Below are positions 27,455 through 35,678 of a stretch of DNA of 64,000 bases, in pieces (positions within the stretch are counted from its first letter, which is position 1; every line of letters starts with the position of its first letter). The notes beneath the pieces are model-generated. The model did no database searches. It worked only from the letters and a program-made list of their open reading frames with translations, and was not told where the DNA came from. A program made the position numbers and the translations under genes. This stretch comes from Candidatus Paraprochloron terpiosi LD05. GTDB taxonomy: Bacteria > Cyanobacteriota > Cyanobacteriia > Cyanobacteriales > Prochloraceae. The stretch spans positions 2,279,422-2,343,421 of the forward strand of contig CP073341.1 in assembly GCA_018141785.1 (NCBI GenBank), written 5' to 3'.

Positions 27455-28351
27455 TTAGATGAGAAATCCTAGTGCTAAGAGGATACCACTGGTAAAGTGG
27501 AGGTTTACGGCGAGGAATTTCAAGTTTTTGACTTTTTCAGGAATGTCTCTGTACAGGTGAACATGACGCACTAACTGATAAGCAAAGGGTAAACTGAGAA
27601 AAGAAATGAATGTAGCCTTGGGAAAATAACCTAATAGGATATATAATAGTACCAAAAGAAACATTGTTATGCAAACTCCGGTTAAAACCTGGGAACCTCT
27701 AACAGTACCAAGACGCACTATAGGGGACAACTTTCCGGCTGCTAAATCATCTTCTACTTGATGAAAGTGAGAGCAAAATAAAATAATGGCTGTACTCACA
27801 CCAATAATTGTAGCAGCAGCCAAACTCATGGCGGAAAAGTTCCCCCCTTGACTGTAACATGCAGCCATAGTAGCTATACTAAAGCAAAGGATGCAAATAA
27901 TCTCTCCCCAACCTTGATAACCGAGACGAAAGGGTGGACCTTGATAAGTATAGGCTAAACTATTGGCTAGGATTATCAATCCTAACACGGTCCAATCTTT
28001 TTGCCACCAGGATATGATTCCTATTGCTAACATACCCAAGAGTAAGCAGCAGTTACTTAACCAGAAAATTAATGTTTTCTTCCCGGTGAGATTAACTACA
28101 GAGTGGGGTTTGTTTTTATCAATCCCGGTTTCGGCGTCGAAGACATCGTTACTCAGGTTCATCCAAGCAATTAACAAGATTGCTCCCATTAAGAAGGTCC
28201 AAAATCTGCCGGGGTAAAAGACTTTATTTTCAGCAAAAGCTACGGCAGTACCAACAATTATGGGTATAATGGCTACGGTATAAATGGGGGGCTTAATTGC
28301 TGCTAACCACAATTTACTTGCTTGAGTTTGGGGTAACTTGGCAGTAGTCAT
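27455..28351 (-). CDS. menA: 1,4-dihydroxy-2-naphthoate phytyltransferase
   Basis: 298 residues, a UbiA-family membrane prenyltransferase with about eight or nine hydrophobic helices and the first Asp motif NLSNDVFDAETGIDKNK, plus the second loop QVEDDLAAGK. It attaches the phytyl chain to DHNA in phylloquinone synthesis. Divergent from menG with an 81-bp shared promoter region. Confidence 0.92.
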   Translation of the reverse strand: MTTAKLPQTQASKLWLAAIKPPIYTVAIIPIIVGTAVAFAENKVFYPGRFWTFLMGAILLIAWMNLSNDVFDAETGIDKNKPHSVVNLTGKKTLIFWLSNCCLLLGMLAIGIISWWQKDWTVLGLIILANSLAYTYQGPPFRLGYQGWGEIICILCFSIATMAACYSQGGNFSAMSLAAATIIGVSTAIILFCSHFHQVEDDLAAGKLSPIVRLGTVRGSQVLTGVCITMFLLVLLYILLGYFPKATFISFLSLPFAYQLVRHVHLYRDIPEKVKNLKFLAVNLHFTSGILLALGFLI

Positions 28352-28432
28352 GAAAACAACTTGCTAATTTTTGACTTTTTCTATTATAATCCCAAATAAG
28401 AACAAGATAAAGTAAAAATTTATTACAAAATA

Positions 28433-29185
28433 ATGACATTGAATGTCAGAGCAGCAGAAATTAAAGTCTTATTTCATCGCATCGCCCCAGTGTACGATGC
28501 TCTCAATAATCGCATAAGTCTGGGTCAACATGGCATATGGAAGTTGATGACGGTGAAGTGGGCGGAACCGAAACCGGAGGATCTGGGTTTGGATCTGTGC
28601 TGTGGGAGTGGGGATTTAGCCCTGTTGTTGGGGCGAAAAATCGGTACCGGGGGTGGGGTGATTGGGGTGGATTTTGCGGCGGGGCAGTTGGCGATCGCCC
28701 GCACCAGAGCCAATAAGTACCCCTGGTTGGATTTTAATTGGATCGAAGGGGATGTTCTAGATTTACCCTTCCCGGATAACCATTTTGATTGTGCTACTAT
28801 GGGCTACGGTTTGCGCAACGTCACGGACATTCCCCGGTGCCTGAGAGAGTTGTATCGAGTGCTCAAACCAGGGGCAAAAGCTGCTATTCTGGATTTCCAT
28901 CGCCCCTCAAACCCCGCACTGCGGCGGTTTCAGCAATGGTATCTAGATAAGGTTGTGGTACCGGCAGCCCGCAGCTTCAATTTAACCTCAGAATATGCTT
29001 ATATAGCTCCTAGTGTGGAACGGTTTCCCACAGGATCCGAACAGGTAAAATTGGCTCAAAGTGCCGGGTTTGGTGCTGCAACCCACTATCCTATTGTGAA
29101 CGGGATGATGGGAGTATTGGTTGTAACTAAATTGTCTCGCCCTCGGCATCCGCGATGGCGAGGGCAAAGGCGCAAAGAAGGGTAA
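28433..29185 (+). CDS. menG: demethylphylloquinone methyltransferase (UbiE/MenG family)
   Basis: 250 residues. IAPVYDALNNRISLGQHGIW and LGLDLCCGSGDLALLLG are UbiE hallmarks; LRNVTDIPRCLRELYRVLKP follows. It performs the last C-methylation of phylloquinone. Family members usually end at about GMMGVLVVTK; here a tail of about 18 residues is encoded by a palindrome (29139-29165) and a GCAAAGG repeat, so the C-terminus looks extended by repeat insertion. Confidence 0.9.
   Translation: MTLNVRAAEIKVLFHRIAPVYDALNNRISLGQHGIWKLMTVKWAEPKPEDLGLDLCCGSGDLALLLGRKIGTGGGVIGVDFAAGQLAIARTRANKYPWLDFNWIEGDVLDLPFPDNHFDCATMGYGLRNVTDIPRCLRELYRVLKPGAKAAILDFHRPSNPALRRFQQWYLDKVVVPAARSFNLTSEYAYIAPSVERFPTGSEQVKLAQSAGFGAATHYPIVNGMMGVLVVTKLSRPRHPRWRGQRRKEG
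29139..29165. repeat. palindrome GCCCTCGGCAT/ATGGCGAGGGC at the menG 3' end
   Basis: A perfect 11-bp stem with a 5-base loop. It shares the CGGCAT...ATGGCG core with the two palindromes in group II intron 1 and lies inside the menG reading frame. Confidence 0.8.
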
Positions 29186-29193
29186 GAGTGTTA

Positions 29194-30540
29194 ATGGGGT
29201 TAAAGGTGGAGGATTGTGCTACCGTAAGGAAAGATAAGATTCTCAGTATTTCTCAAGCAATCGAACCGGTGGATCCTCTCTCTGTCTTTCAAACACTCCA
29301 CCAAGAGGAACAACTCCATTTTTATTGGGAAAAACCTCGTCTCGGGGAAGCGATGGTTTGTCTTGGTGCAGCAGTATCTATCACCCTAGCACCAGGAGGG
29401 GACAGATTTCGACTAGGGCGTCAATTTATCCAAGATTGGATCCCAAAAATCCACCAAACAGGAGATTTACCGAATCTAAATCCCAGGTTTTGCTGTAGTT
29501 TTACCTTCTTTAACGAACCCACCACGTCTCCTTTTCCGGTAGGAACCGTTTTCTTACCTATCTTTCAGATTATAGAACAAAGAAACCAATGCTTTCTGGT
29601 GGTGAACATTCCCCTAGGGGATAAGAATAAAGTTCAATTAATTCTGCAACGCTTGCAAGAAGTGCAGGGAGCAATTAATTTAGCTAAAAGGGGAGTAGAG
29701 GGGAGCAGTGGTCAACCAAATTTAACCCCTACAGAGAGAATGTGTGTCCGATCTGGTTTTCCCAGGGCAGTCAAGAAGGGATTAAAGGCGATCGCTAGGG
29801 GAGAGTTAAATAAAATCGTCCTTGCTCAAGCTTTCGACTTTATCTCCCCCACCCCTTTTGACCTGGTCCTATCCCTTCATAACCTGCGTCAACGTCACCC
29901 AGATTGTTATATCTTCTCTACCAGTAACGGTAAGGGGGATAACTTTATCGGTGCTAGTCCAGAAAGGCTAATCCGGATTCAAAATAAACAATTAATCACT
30001 GACGCTTTAGCTGGTTCCACCCAACGAGGAGCCAACCCAGCAGCAGACGCTGTTTTTGCTACTCGACTCTTAAACAGCGAAAAGGAGAAGCGAGAACATG
30101 AAGCTGTGAGCGATTTTATTGCCCAACGTCTGATAGAGGTAGGTTTAATCCCTAAGAGAGGAACTCGTCAACTAATGCAACTGAACGGCATTCAGCATTT
30201 ATGGACCCCATTTTACGCCCAAATCCCCAGTTTTGTCAATCCCCTGGACCTAGTAGCCCAACTCCATCCTACCCCAGCAGTAGCAGGAGTGCCAACAGCA
30301 GCAGCCTGCGCCGCTATCCGCCGCTACGAAACCTTTGACCGTTCCCTTTACGGTGCCCCTCTGGGTTGGCTAGACTGTGAGGGGAACAGTGAGTTTATTG
30401 TTGCTATTCGCTCTGGTTTAATTAATGGTAATAAAGCGAGACTTTATGGGGGTGCAGGTATTGTGGCAGGTTCAGATCCAGAGCAGGAGTTTGCTGAAGT
30501 ACAATTGAAACTGCGATCGCTCCTAGAAACATTGGTTTAG
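29194..30540 (+). CDS. menF: isochorismate synthase
   Basis: About 448 residues from ATG 29194 (MGLKVEDCATVRKDKIL); a longer frame from 29155 reads through the repeat and is unlikely. Chorismate-binding domain motifs: FIGASPERLIRIQN, LAGSTQRGANPAADA, HPTPAVAGVPTAAACAAIRR and LYGGAGIVAGSDPEQEFAE. It converts chorismate to isochorismate, the first step of phylloquinone synthesis. It starts 8 bases after menG. Confidence 0.93.
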   Translation: MGLKVEDCATVRKDKILSISQAIEPVDPLSVFQTLHQEEQLHFYWEKPRLGEAMVCLGAAVSITLAPGGDRFRLGRQFIQDWIPKIHQTGDLPNLNPRFCCSFTFFNEPTTSPFPVGTVFLPIFQIIEQRNQCFLVVNIPLGDKNKVQLILQRLQEVQGAINLAKRGVEGSSGQPNLTPTERMCVRSGFPRAVKKGLKAIARGELNKIVLAQAFDFISPTPFDLVLSLHNLRQRHPDCYIFSTSNGKGDNFIGASPERLIRIQNKQLITDALAGSTQRGANPAADAVFATRLLNSEKEKREHEAVSDFIAQRLIEVGLIPKRGTRQLMQLNGIQHLWTPFYAQIPSFVNPLDLVAQLHPTPAVAGVPTAAACAAIRRYETFDRSLYGAPLGWLDCEGNSEFIVAIRSGLINGNKARLYGGAGIVAGSDPEQEFAEVQLKLRSLLETLV

Positions 30541-30582
30541 TTATAATTAAGATTATATTTAGCTTGTTTTTTTATTTGAACT

Positions 30583-31236
30583 ATGTCAAACTCTGTAACC
30601 ATTCAAGATATTTACCAATTGTTTCAAGCTTCTCAAGCAGAAGCAGATCGTCGTTTAGCAAAACTAGAGCGTCTTGTAGCCGAACTTGCCGAGGATCGCA
30701 AGCGTCGCTCAGAAGAAGCGGATCGTCGCGGGGCAGAAGCAGATCGTCGTGCTGTGGAAGCAGAAAAAAGGCTTGCTAAAGTAGAAGCTATTGCAGCAAA
30801 CATCAATAAAGCTGTGAGTGCTCTCACAAGCCGTTGGGGACAGTTTGTGGAGAACTTGGTAGAACCTGCTGCTATACGGATATTTCAAGAAAGAGGTATC
30901 ACGGTAACACAAACCCTCCAGCGGCTGGAAATGAAACGTGCAGGTATAGAAATGGAAATTGACATCCTAGGTATTGATGGGGATGTAGCCGTCGCAATAG
31001 AGGTTAAACCTCGTTTGTCTAAAACCGATGTGGACTATTTTTTAGAAAAGTTGGCTCATTTTAAGGAAGCATTTCCCCGTTATAGTGACGTCAAACTAAA
31101 TGCTGCTGTGGCGGGGATTGAGATTGATGAGGGAATCGACACCTATGCTTATCGTCAGGGGTTATTCGTTATCCAGCAGTCAGGGGAGGTGGTGGAAATT
31201 GTCAATGACCAAAATTTTCGACCTAAAGTTTGGTAA
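30583..31236 (+). CDS. coiled-coil protein with PD-(D/E)XK nuclease-like domain (copy 1)
   Basis: 217 residues. N-terminal MSNSVTIQDIYQLFQASQAE, then an Ala/Glu/Arg heptad coiled coil (EEADRRGAEADRRAVEAEKR), then a domain with EIDILGIDGDVAVAIEVK, the spacing of a PD-(D/E)XK nuclease core (Asp...Glu-x-Lys), as in DUF3782-type proteins. DNA cleavage is inferred, not shown. From about residue 70 it is nearly identical to copy 2 at 34058, and each is followed by a sorting-signal protein gene. Confidence 0.75.
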   Translation: MSNSVTIQDIYQLFQASQAEADRRLAKLERLVAELAEDRKRRSEEADRRGAEADRRAVEAEKRLAKVEAIAANINKAVSALTSRWGQFVENLVEPAAIRIFQERGITVTQTLQRLEMKRAGIEMEIDILGIDGDVAVAIEVKPRLSKTDVDYFLEKLAHFKEAFPRYSDVKLNAAVAGIEIDEGIDTYAYRQGLFVIQQSGEVVEIVNDQNFRPKVW

Positions 31237-31313
31237 ATTTTTCCGATTTTGGGGTTGCGTGAGGAAACGAACATCTACTAGACTCTGGAAGTTGTTCTCG
31301 GATTTCCTTCGTC

Positions 31314-32057
31314 ATGAAAAAACCACTAGCCGCCACTCTGGCAATTACGACCGCACTCCTGGCTCTCGGTAGGGGCCCTGCTCATGCTGTCAGTACTATT
31401 CTACAGCCTGATGGTGTTACCTCAAATTTGAGTCCAGTACGAGGAATCGTTTCACGAGTAAATAACCTAATTAATCAAAGTGGATTATCACAAAGTTATA
31501 CGTCTGGAGTAACTCCATGGAATGAGGTAAGTAATATTAATGGATTACTTATACCTTTTTTCAGAGGAGTTAACCGGAGATTTATAATATATTTGGCTTC
31601 TCTTGGCGAACAACCACAACGCTTAACTTTTAACCTTTTGAATAGCGGTAACAGAAAGATCCAATCCTTGGCATTGTGGAATGTACATACCAATGATGGT
31701 ATAAATAGATTTGAGTTATTCGCTGATAACGATAATGATTTTAATAACGGAGGTACAACTTTGTTGGGTACTTTTAGTGCACCTCTAAGAGAACTCAGAA
31801 TCCCAACACAATCAGCTGATATATTTTCTTTCACAGCCACTAGAGCTCGATATGTTCACCTAAATATTCTTAGTAATTATAGTGGTGGTGGACCTGTAGC
31901 TATCAATGAAATAGCTTTTGAATTAGTACCATTTGAATTTGGGCCTCTACCAGGAATTATTGGGATATTAACAGCATTTGGCATCAACTACTACCGGAGG
32001 AAAAATAGCTACCAGCTGGCAATCCGAGAGCAAAAACTTAGGCAATCAGGCATATAG
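31314..32057 (+). CDS. exported protein with cyanobacterial PEP-CTERM-like sorting signal (copy 1)
   Basis: 247 residues. Signal peptide MKKPLAATLAITTALLALG ending near AHA; a beta-rich domain with SLALWNVHTNDGINRFELFA and TRARYVHLNILSNY, which recalls discoidin-like sandwich domains; then the tail VPFEFGPLPGIIGILTAFG with basic RRK, matching the PFEF...hydrophobic...basic sorting signals of cyanobacterial exosortase systems. After the tail the frame runs about 15 residues further than in its paralogues. Function unknown; probably surface-exposed. Confidence 0.75.
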   Translation: MKKPLAATLAITTALLALGRGPAHAVSTILQPDGVTSNLSPVRGIVSRVNNLINQSGLSQSYTSGVTPWNEVSNINGLLIPFFRGVNRRFIIYLASLGEQPQRLTFNLLNSGNRKIQSLALWNVHTNDGINRFELFADNDNDFNNGGTTLLGTFSAPLRELRIPTQSADIFSFTATRARYVHLNILSNYSGGGPVAINEIAFELVPFEFGPLPGIIGILTAFGINYYRRKNSYQLAIREQKLRQSGI

Positions 32058-32085
32058 TGAGTTTAAATCATTGGAGTATTATAAC

Positions 32086-32447
32086 ATGGCGACTGAACGT
32101 TGGAACGACGAAATGCTTGACAAGTTAGCATCAAGTGTCAGTGCACTACGAGATGAAATGAAGGAGAGTATCGGTGCACTGCGAGATGAAATGAAGGAGA
32201 GTATCGGTGCACTGCGAGATGAAGTCAGTGGATTGCGAGTAACTTCACAAGCGCTACTGCAAATAGCGGCTCAACACCAAAGGAAAATGGACCAGTTTGA
32301 GGAAGAGTCAGCAGACAGGAAGCGGGAAATCGAGGTTATGGAGCGGAAAGTGGAGGCCGCTCGCGAGAACAAGCCCAAAATAGCAAGCGATTTGATGTCC
32401 TGCTGGGAGAGATACGTTACCTAATTCGAGGCAAAACTGACGAATAG
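32086..32447 (+). CDS. small coiled-coil protein, frameshifted near the C-terminus
   Basis: From ATG 32086: MATERWNDEMLDKLASSVSA, then two exact 11-residue repeats of ALRDEMKESIG (33-bp tandem DNA repeat at 32144-32209). The open frame ends at 32424 with SDLMSCWERYVT, but the next frame reads FDVLLGEIRYLIRGKTDE to a stop at 32445-32447, a more natural ending. A one-base shift near 32385-32395 is likely. Function unknown; the small ORF at 50908 has a similar start. Confidence 0.6.
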
Positions 32448-32451
32448 GTTG

Positions 32452-33846
32452 CTAAAAACATTCCTTTTCCTGTTTACTCATCTTATTCTGCACAGCGATA
32501 GGAACCCCCAACACTGCTTTGCTGTACAACCTGGCAAACTCCCGGCTAAAATGAGCTGCAACTGTGGGATTTTCAATCACTAACAGAGCCTCATCGTTGT
32601 TATAATTTGCAGAGGCAGACCAATTATGAGAGCCGGTAATGACTATTTTATCATCTATGACGGCAAATTTATGATGTAATTTATCTCCTTTGGGTAACCG
32701 AGACACTCCCACCGTATTAATGGGTACCTCCCAGGGATGATTATCAGCTTCATATTTGCATTTGTTTCTCAAAGCAACTCCTAACATATCCAACCCTTCA
32801 CTATAATAGCGATAAGCAAAACTTTTGTCAATTAATGCTCTCACTTTGACTCCTCTGTGGTGAAGGGTTTGGAGAATATCCCCTAATTTTTGGTCGCTGA
32901 AGACAAATAAAGCCATGTTCACAGACTTATCAGCTTCTTTTAAGATACTACCAATTACACCATTCCCGGTGAACTCCCAATCAGTTTTCGGGGAAGTGGG
33001 GGCAAAATTTACCGTGATTTTACTATCCCCAATAATAACTTGCTGGGGTTGGCGCCAAGGTTTATTTTTGCCAAATTTACTATCCAGTTTCCCCCCAGGA
33101 CCATCTCCCCACATGAAATTAAATTCCGACCCAAACAATTTGGCCAATGACCGGCTCTTAATTTGCACCAGGTTATTGGCATTTCCCCGACTTTCCGGAC
33201 TCTTAAAATCCCCATGAATACCACTAGTGGTAAAATTTACCGAACCAGTCAGCAGAATTTCCTCATCGATAATGACGAATTTGTGATGCATTAAATCACT
33301 ATCTTTAGAACCATCAGCAGTATCGTCTATTATGGGTATTCCGGCATTCCGTAAGATAACCAGAGCGTCTCCTTGGTTTATTTCATCAGTACTCAGATTT
33401 CCATCTTGGTTGGTATCTACTAAGGCGATAAATTCATGATAACGCCGACGTTTTGTCTGCTCTAATTTATCAATTTCTCGCTCTTTGAAGATGCTATAGG
33501 GGCGACTGTAGCTATTTTCTAAGATTACCCTCACCTTAACGCCAGCCCTATGTTTTTTAGCTAGTGCTTGGGCAATTTTTGGTAACCGGAACTCCTGCAC
33601 TGCTACATCTATAGTATAATTGGCGGAGTTAATTGCTGTCACGATTATCTCTTCTAAATCGTCCCCCTCCCGCTCTAGATTCCGATAGGGTTCAGTATAT
33701 TTTGCCCCTTGGCTCTGGTTGTGATTAAAATAGACTTGCACATTAGGGCTCTGTGGTAAAGGTAGGGGAAGTTTTTCTGGCTGCGGTAGGTTGAGACAAC
33801 CAGGGAGGAAAATTAACGTAATCGTAAGATAGTGGTAGAGTTTCAT
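32452..33846 (-). CDS. phospholipase D-like lipoprotein with an EF-hand-like insert
   Basis: 464 residues. Lipobox FLPGC at the N-terminus. Two HKD motifs: MHHKFVIIDEEILLTGSVNF at about 187 and LHHKFAVIDDKIVITGSHNW at about 400, so both halves of a PLD active site are present. Between the start and the first HKD motif is DTNQDGNLSTDEI, a good EF-hand calcium loop. Such proteins are phosphodiesterases (phospholipase or nuclease); the lipid anchor and calcium loop suggest an extracytoplasmic, calcium-responsive enzyme. The calcium role is inferred. Confidence 0.85.
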   Translation of the reverse strand: MKLYHYLTITLIFLPGCLNLPQPEKLPLPLPQSPNVQVYFNHNQSQGAKYTEPYRNLEREGDDLEEIIVTAINSANYTIDVAVQEFRLPKIAQALAKKHRAGVKVRVILENSYSRPYSIFKEREIDKLEQTKRRRYHEFIALVDTNQDGNLSTDEINQGDALVILRNAGIPIIDDTADGSKDSDLMHHKFVIIDEEILLTGSVNFTTSGIHGDFKSPESRGNANNLVQIKSRSLAKLFGSEFNFMWGDGPGGKLDSKFGKNKPWRQPQQVIIGDSKITVNFAPTSPKTDWEFTGNGVIGSILKEADKSVNMALFVFSDQKLGDILQTLHHRGVKVRALIDKSFAYRYYSEGLDMLGVALRNKCKYEADNHPWEVPINTVGVSRLPKGDKLHHKFAVIDDKIVITGSHNWSASANYNNDEALLVIENPTVAAHFSREFARLYSKAVLGVPIAVQNKMSKQEKECF

Positions 33847-33960
33847 GGATTAAATAAGGGTTTCATCAAGATTAACTGAAAACACAAAATGTCCCACAGC
33901 CACAGGTTGGTTTTACGCCCTGAATTTGTTATAATTATTATATACTGTTGTGGATTACTT

Positions 33961-34005
33961 ATGAAAAAACCACTAACTGCCACTGTTTTTTTGCTAAAGC
34001 ACTAG
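33961..34005 (+). pseudogene. 5' remnant of a sorting-signal protein gene
   Basis: Reads MKKPLTATVFLLKH then stop. The first 25 bases match the start of the genes at 31314 and 34813 (MKKPLAATL), after which homology ends. A decayed extra copy of the module. Confidence 0.6.
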
Positions 34006-34057
34006 ACAAGTTACCTCATTGCTATATATTACAGGAATTTCCTTTGGAGATATAACT

Positions 34058-34735
34058 ATGTCAGATTCTTTTACTATTAACGACATTTATAACCTGTTTC
34101 GAGCTTCTCAAACTGAGGCAGATCGTCGTTTAGCAGCATTAGATCGTCGTTTAGCAGAACTCGCAGAGGATAGTAAACGTCGTACAGAGGAACTCGCAGC
34201 AGAACTTGCCGAGGATCGCAAGCGTCGGGCCGAAGAAGCAGATCGTCGCGCGGCAGAAGCAGAAAAAAGACTTGCCAAAGCAGAAGCTATTGCAGCAAAC
34301 ACCAATAAAGCTGTGAGTGCTCTCACAAGCCGTTGGGGACAGTTTGTGGAGAACTTGGTAGAACCTGCTGCTGTGCGGATATTTCAAGAAAGAGGTATCA
34401 CGGTAACACAAACCCTCCGGCGGCTGGAAATGAAACGTGCAGGTATAGAAATGGAAATTGACATCCTAGGTATTGATGGGGATGTAGCCGTCGCAATAGA
34501 GGTTAAACCTCGTTTGTCTAAAACCGATGTGGACTATTTTTTAGAAAAGTTGGCTCATTTTAAGGAAGCATTTCCCCGTTATAGTGACGTCAAACTAAAT
34601 GCTGCTGTGGCGGGGATTGAGATTGATGAGGGAGTAGATCGCTACGCTTACCGTCAGGGGTTATTCGTTATCCAACAGTCAGGGGAGGTGGTGGAAATTG
34701 TCAATGACCAAAATTTTCGACCTAAAGTTTGGTAA
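34058..34735 (+). CDS. coiled-coil protein with PD-(D/E)XK nuclease-like domain (copy 2)
   Basis: 225 residues from ATG 34058 (MSDSFTINDIYNLFRASQTE), preceded by TTTGGAGA. The coiled coil is longer than in copy 1, by extra RR-A-LAELAED repeats. The nuclease-like part (EIDILGIDGDVAVAIEVK) is almost identical to copy 1 at the DNA level, and identity continues past the stop into the shared leader of the next gene, which marks a recent segmental duplication. Confidence 0.75.
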   Translation: MSDSFTINDIYNLFRASQTEADRRLAALDRRLAELAEDSKRRTEELAAELAEDRKRRAEEADRRAAEAEKRLAKAEAIAANTNKAVSALTSRWGQFVENLVEPAAVRIFQERGITVTQTLRRLEMKRAGIEMEIDILGIDGDVAVAIEVKPRLSKTDVDYFLEKLAHFKEAFPRYSDVKLNAAVAGIEIDEGVDRYAYRQGLFVIQQSGEVVEIVNDQNFRPKVW

Positions 34736-34812
34736 ATTTTTCCGATTTTGGGGTTGCATGAGGAAACGAACATCTACTAGACTTAGGATGTTCTTATAGG
34801 ACTTCCTTTCTC

Positions 34813-35493
34813 ATGAAAAAACCACTAGCCGCCACTCTGGGCATTACTGCTGCACTCCTCACTCTCGGTAGGGGCCCTGCTGATGCTGTCAGTACTATCC
34901 TACAGCCTGAGAGAGTTACCACAAATATAGAGGATGACACGGTAAACGCAGAAGTAAATAACCTAATTAATCAAAGTGGATTATCACAAAGTTATACGAG
35001 CAGAGAAACTCCTTGGAGTGAGGTAAGTAATATTGTTGGATCCAGTAATTTCATTGGTATATGGGCAACTCGTAACGTAGTACTTAGCCAGGTCTTACCA
35101 GCACCCTTAACTTTTGACCTAGGTGATGAGTTCTTAATCCAAGGGTTGGCATTGTGGCGTGCAAATTTTGGCAGTGATATAAATGAATTTGAGTTATTCG
35201 TTGATAACGATGATAATTTTGAGAACGACGGTAGAACAAGCTTGGGCACTTTTAATGCATCTTCAGAAAATGTTTCAACATTTTCTTTCACAGCCACTGA
35301 AACTCGATATGTTCACCTAAATATTCATAGTACTTTCAATAGTGCCGACAGTGGTGCTAGAAACATAACTGCCGGGGAAGTAGCTTTTGAATTAGTCCCA
35401 TTTGAATTTGGGCATCTACCTGGAATTATTTTCGCAGTATCCTTAGGCGGTATCCATTACTTCAGAAATAAAAGAGGAGGTAAGGACAAGTGA
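34813..35493 (+). CDS. exported protein with cyanobacterial PEP-CTERM-like sorting signal (copy 2)
   Basis: 226 residues: signal peptide MKKPLAATLGITAALLTLG, LALWRANFGSDINEFELFVD, TETRYVHLNIHS, and tail FELVPFEFGHLPGIIFAVSL followed by basic residues. Paralogue of the gene at 31314; the N-terminal third is close, the middle has diverged. The neighbouring nuclease-like gene precedes it in the same arrangement as in copy 1. Confidence 0.75.
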   Translation: MKKPLAATLGITAALLTLGRGPADAVSTILQPERVTTNIEDDTVNAEVNNLINQSGLSQSYTSRETPWSEVSNIVGSSNFIGIWATRNVVLSQVLPAPLTFDLGDEFLIQGLALWRANFGSDINEFELFVDNDDNFENDGRTSLGTFNASSENVSTFSFTATETRYVHLNIHSTFNSADSGARNITAGEVAFELVPFEFGHLPGIIFAVSLGGIHYFRNKRGGKDK

Positions 35494-35549
35494 TATAGAG
35501 AGAGCAATCTATAATAGATGTAAAAAATATCAACCCGCCTGGAGAGAAA

Positions 35550-35599
35550 ATGTCAGAAAATTTTACCGTCAACGACATTTATAAACTCTTTCAGGCTTC
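35550..35599 (+). pseudogene. 5' remnant of a third nuclease-like gene
   Basis: MSENFTVNDIYKLFQA, matching the start of the genes at 30583 and 34058, with a good ribosome-binding site (GGAGAG). It stops abruptly at 35599 where a group II intron remnant begins. The matching last codons (AAAGTTTGGTAA, KVW-stop) lie beyond intron 2 at 38174-38185. Confidence 0.75.
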
Positions 35600-35678
35600 G
35601 TCACCAGCGGACGGTCAATGTTCGCGCGCCATAAAAGCATAGAAGCACCTGAGGTGACAACACCTCCCTCGACTCTAA
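35600..35678 (+). mobile_element. 3' remnant of a group II intron, lacking domain V
   Basis: Reads GTCACCAG, then GCGCGCCATAAAAGCATAGA, CACCTGAG, joined directly to GTGACAACACCTCCCTCGAC and TCTAA. These are pieces of the 3' part of the same intron family, with the maturase end and most of domain V deleted. Intron 2 starts at the next base. Confidence 0.7.

Noticed and set aside
29155-29193. N-terminal extension of menF (MARAKAQRR)
   Set aside because: Encoded by a repeat and overlapping menG; ATG 29194 fits the family and spacing.
32144-32209. 33-bp direct repeat as an attachment site
   Set aside because: It is an in-frame duplication within a coiled-coil gene and has no integrase or partner site.
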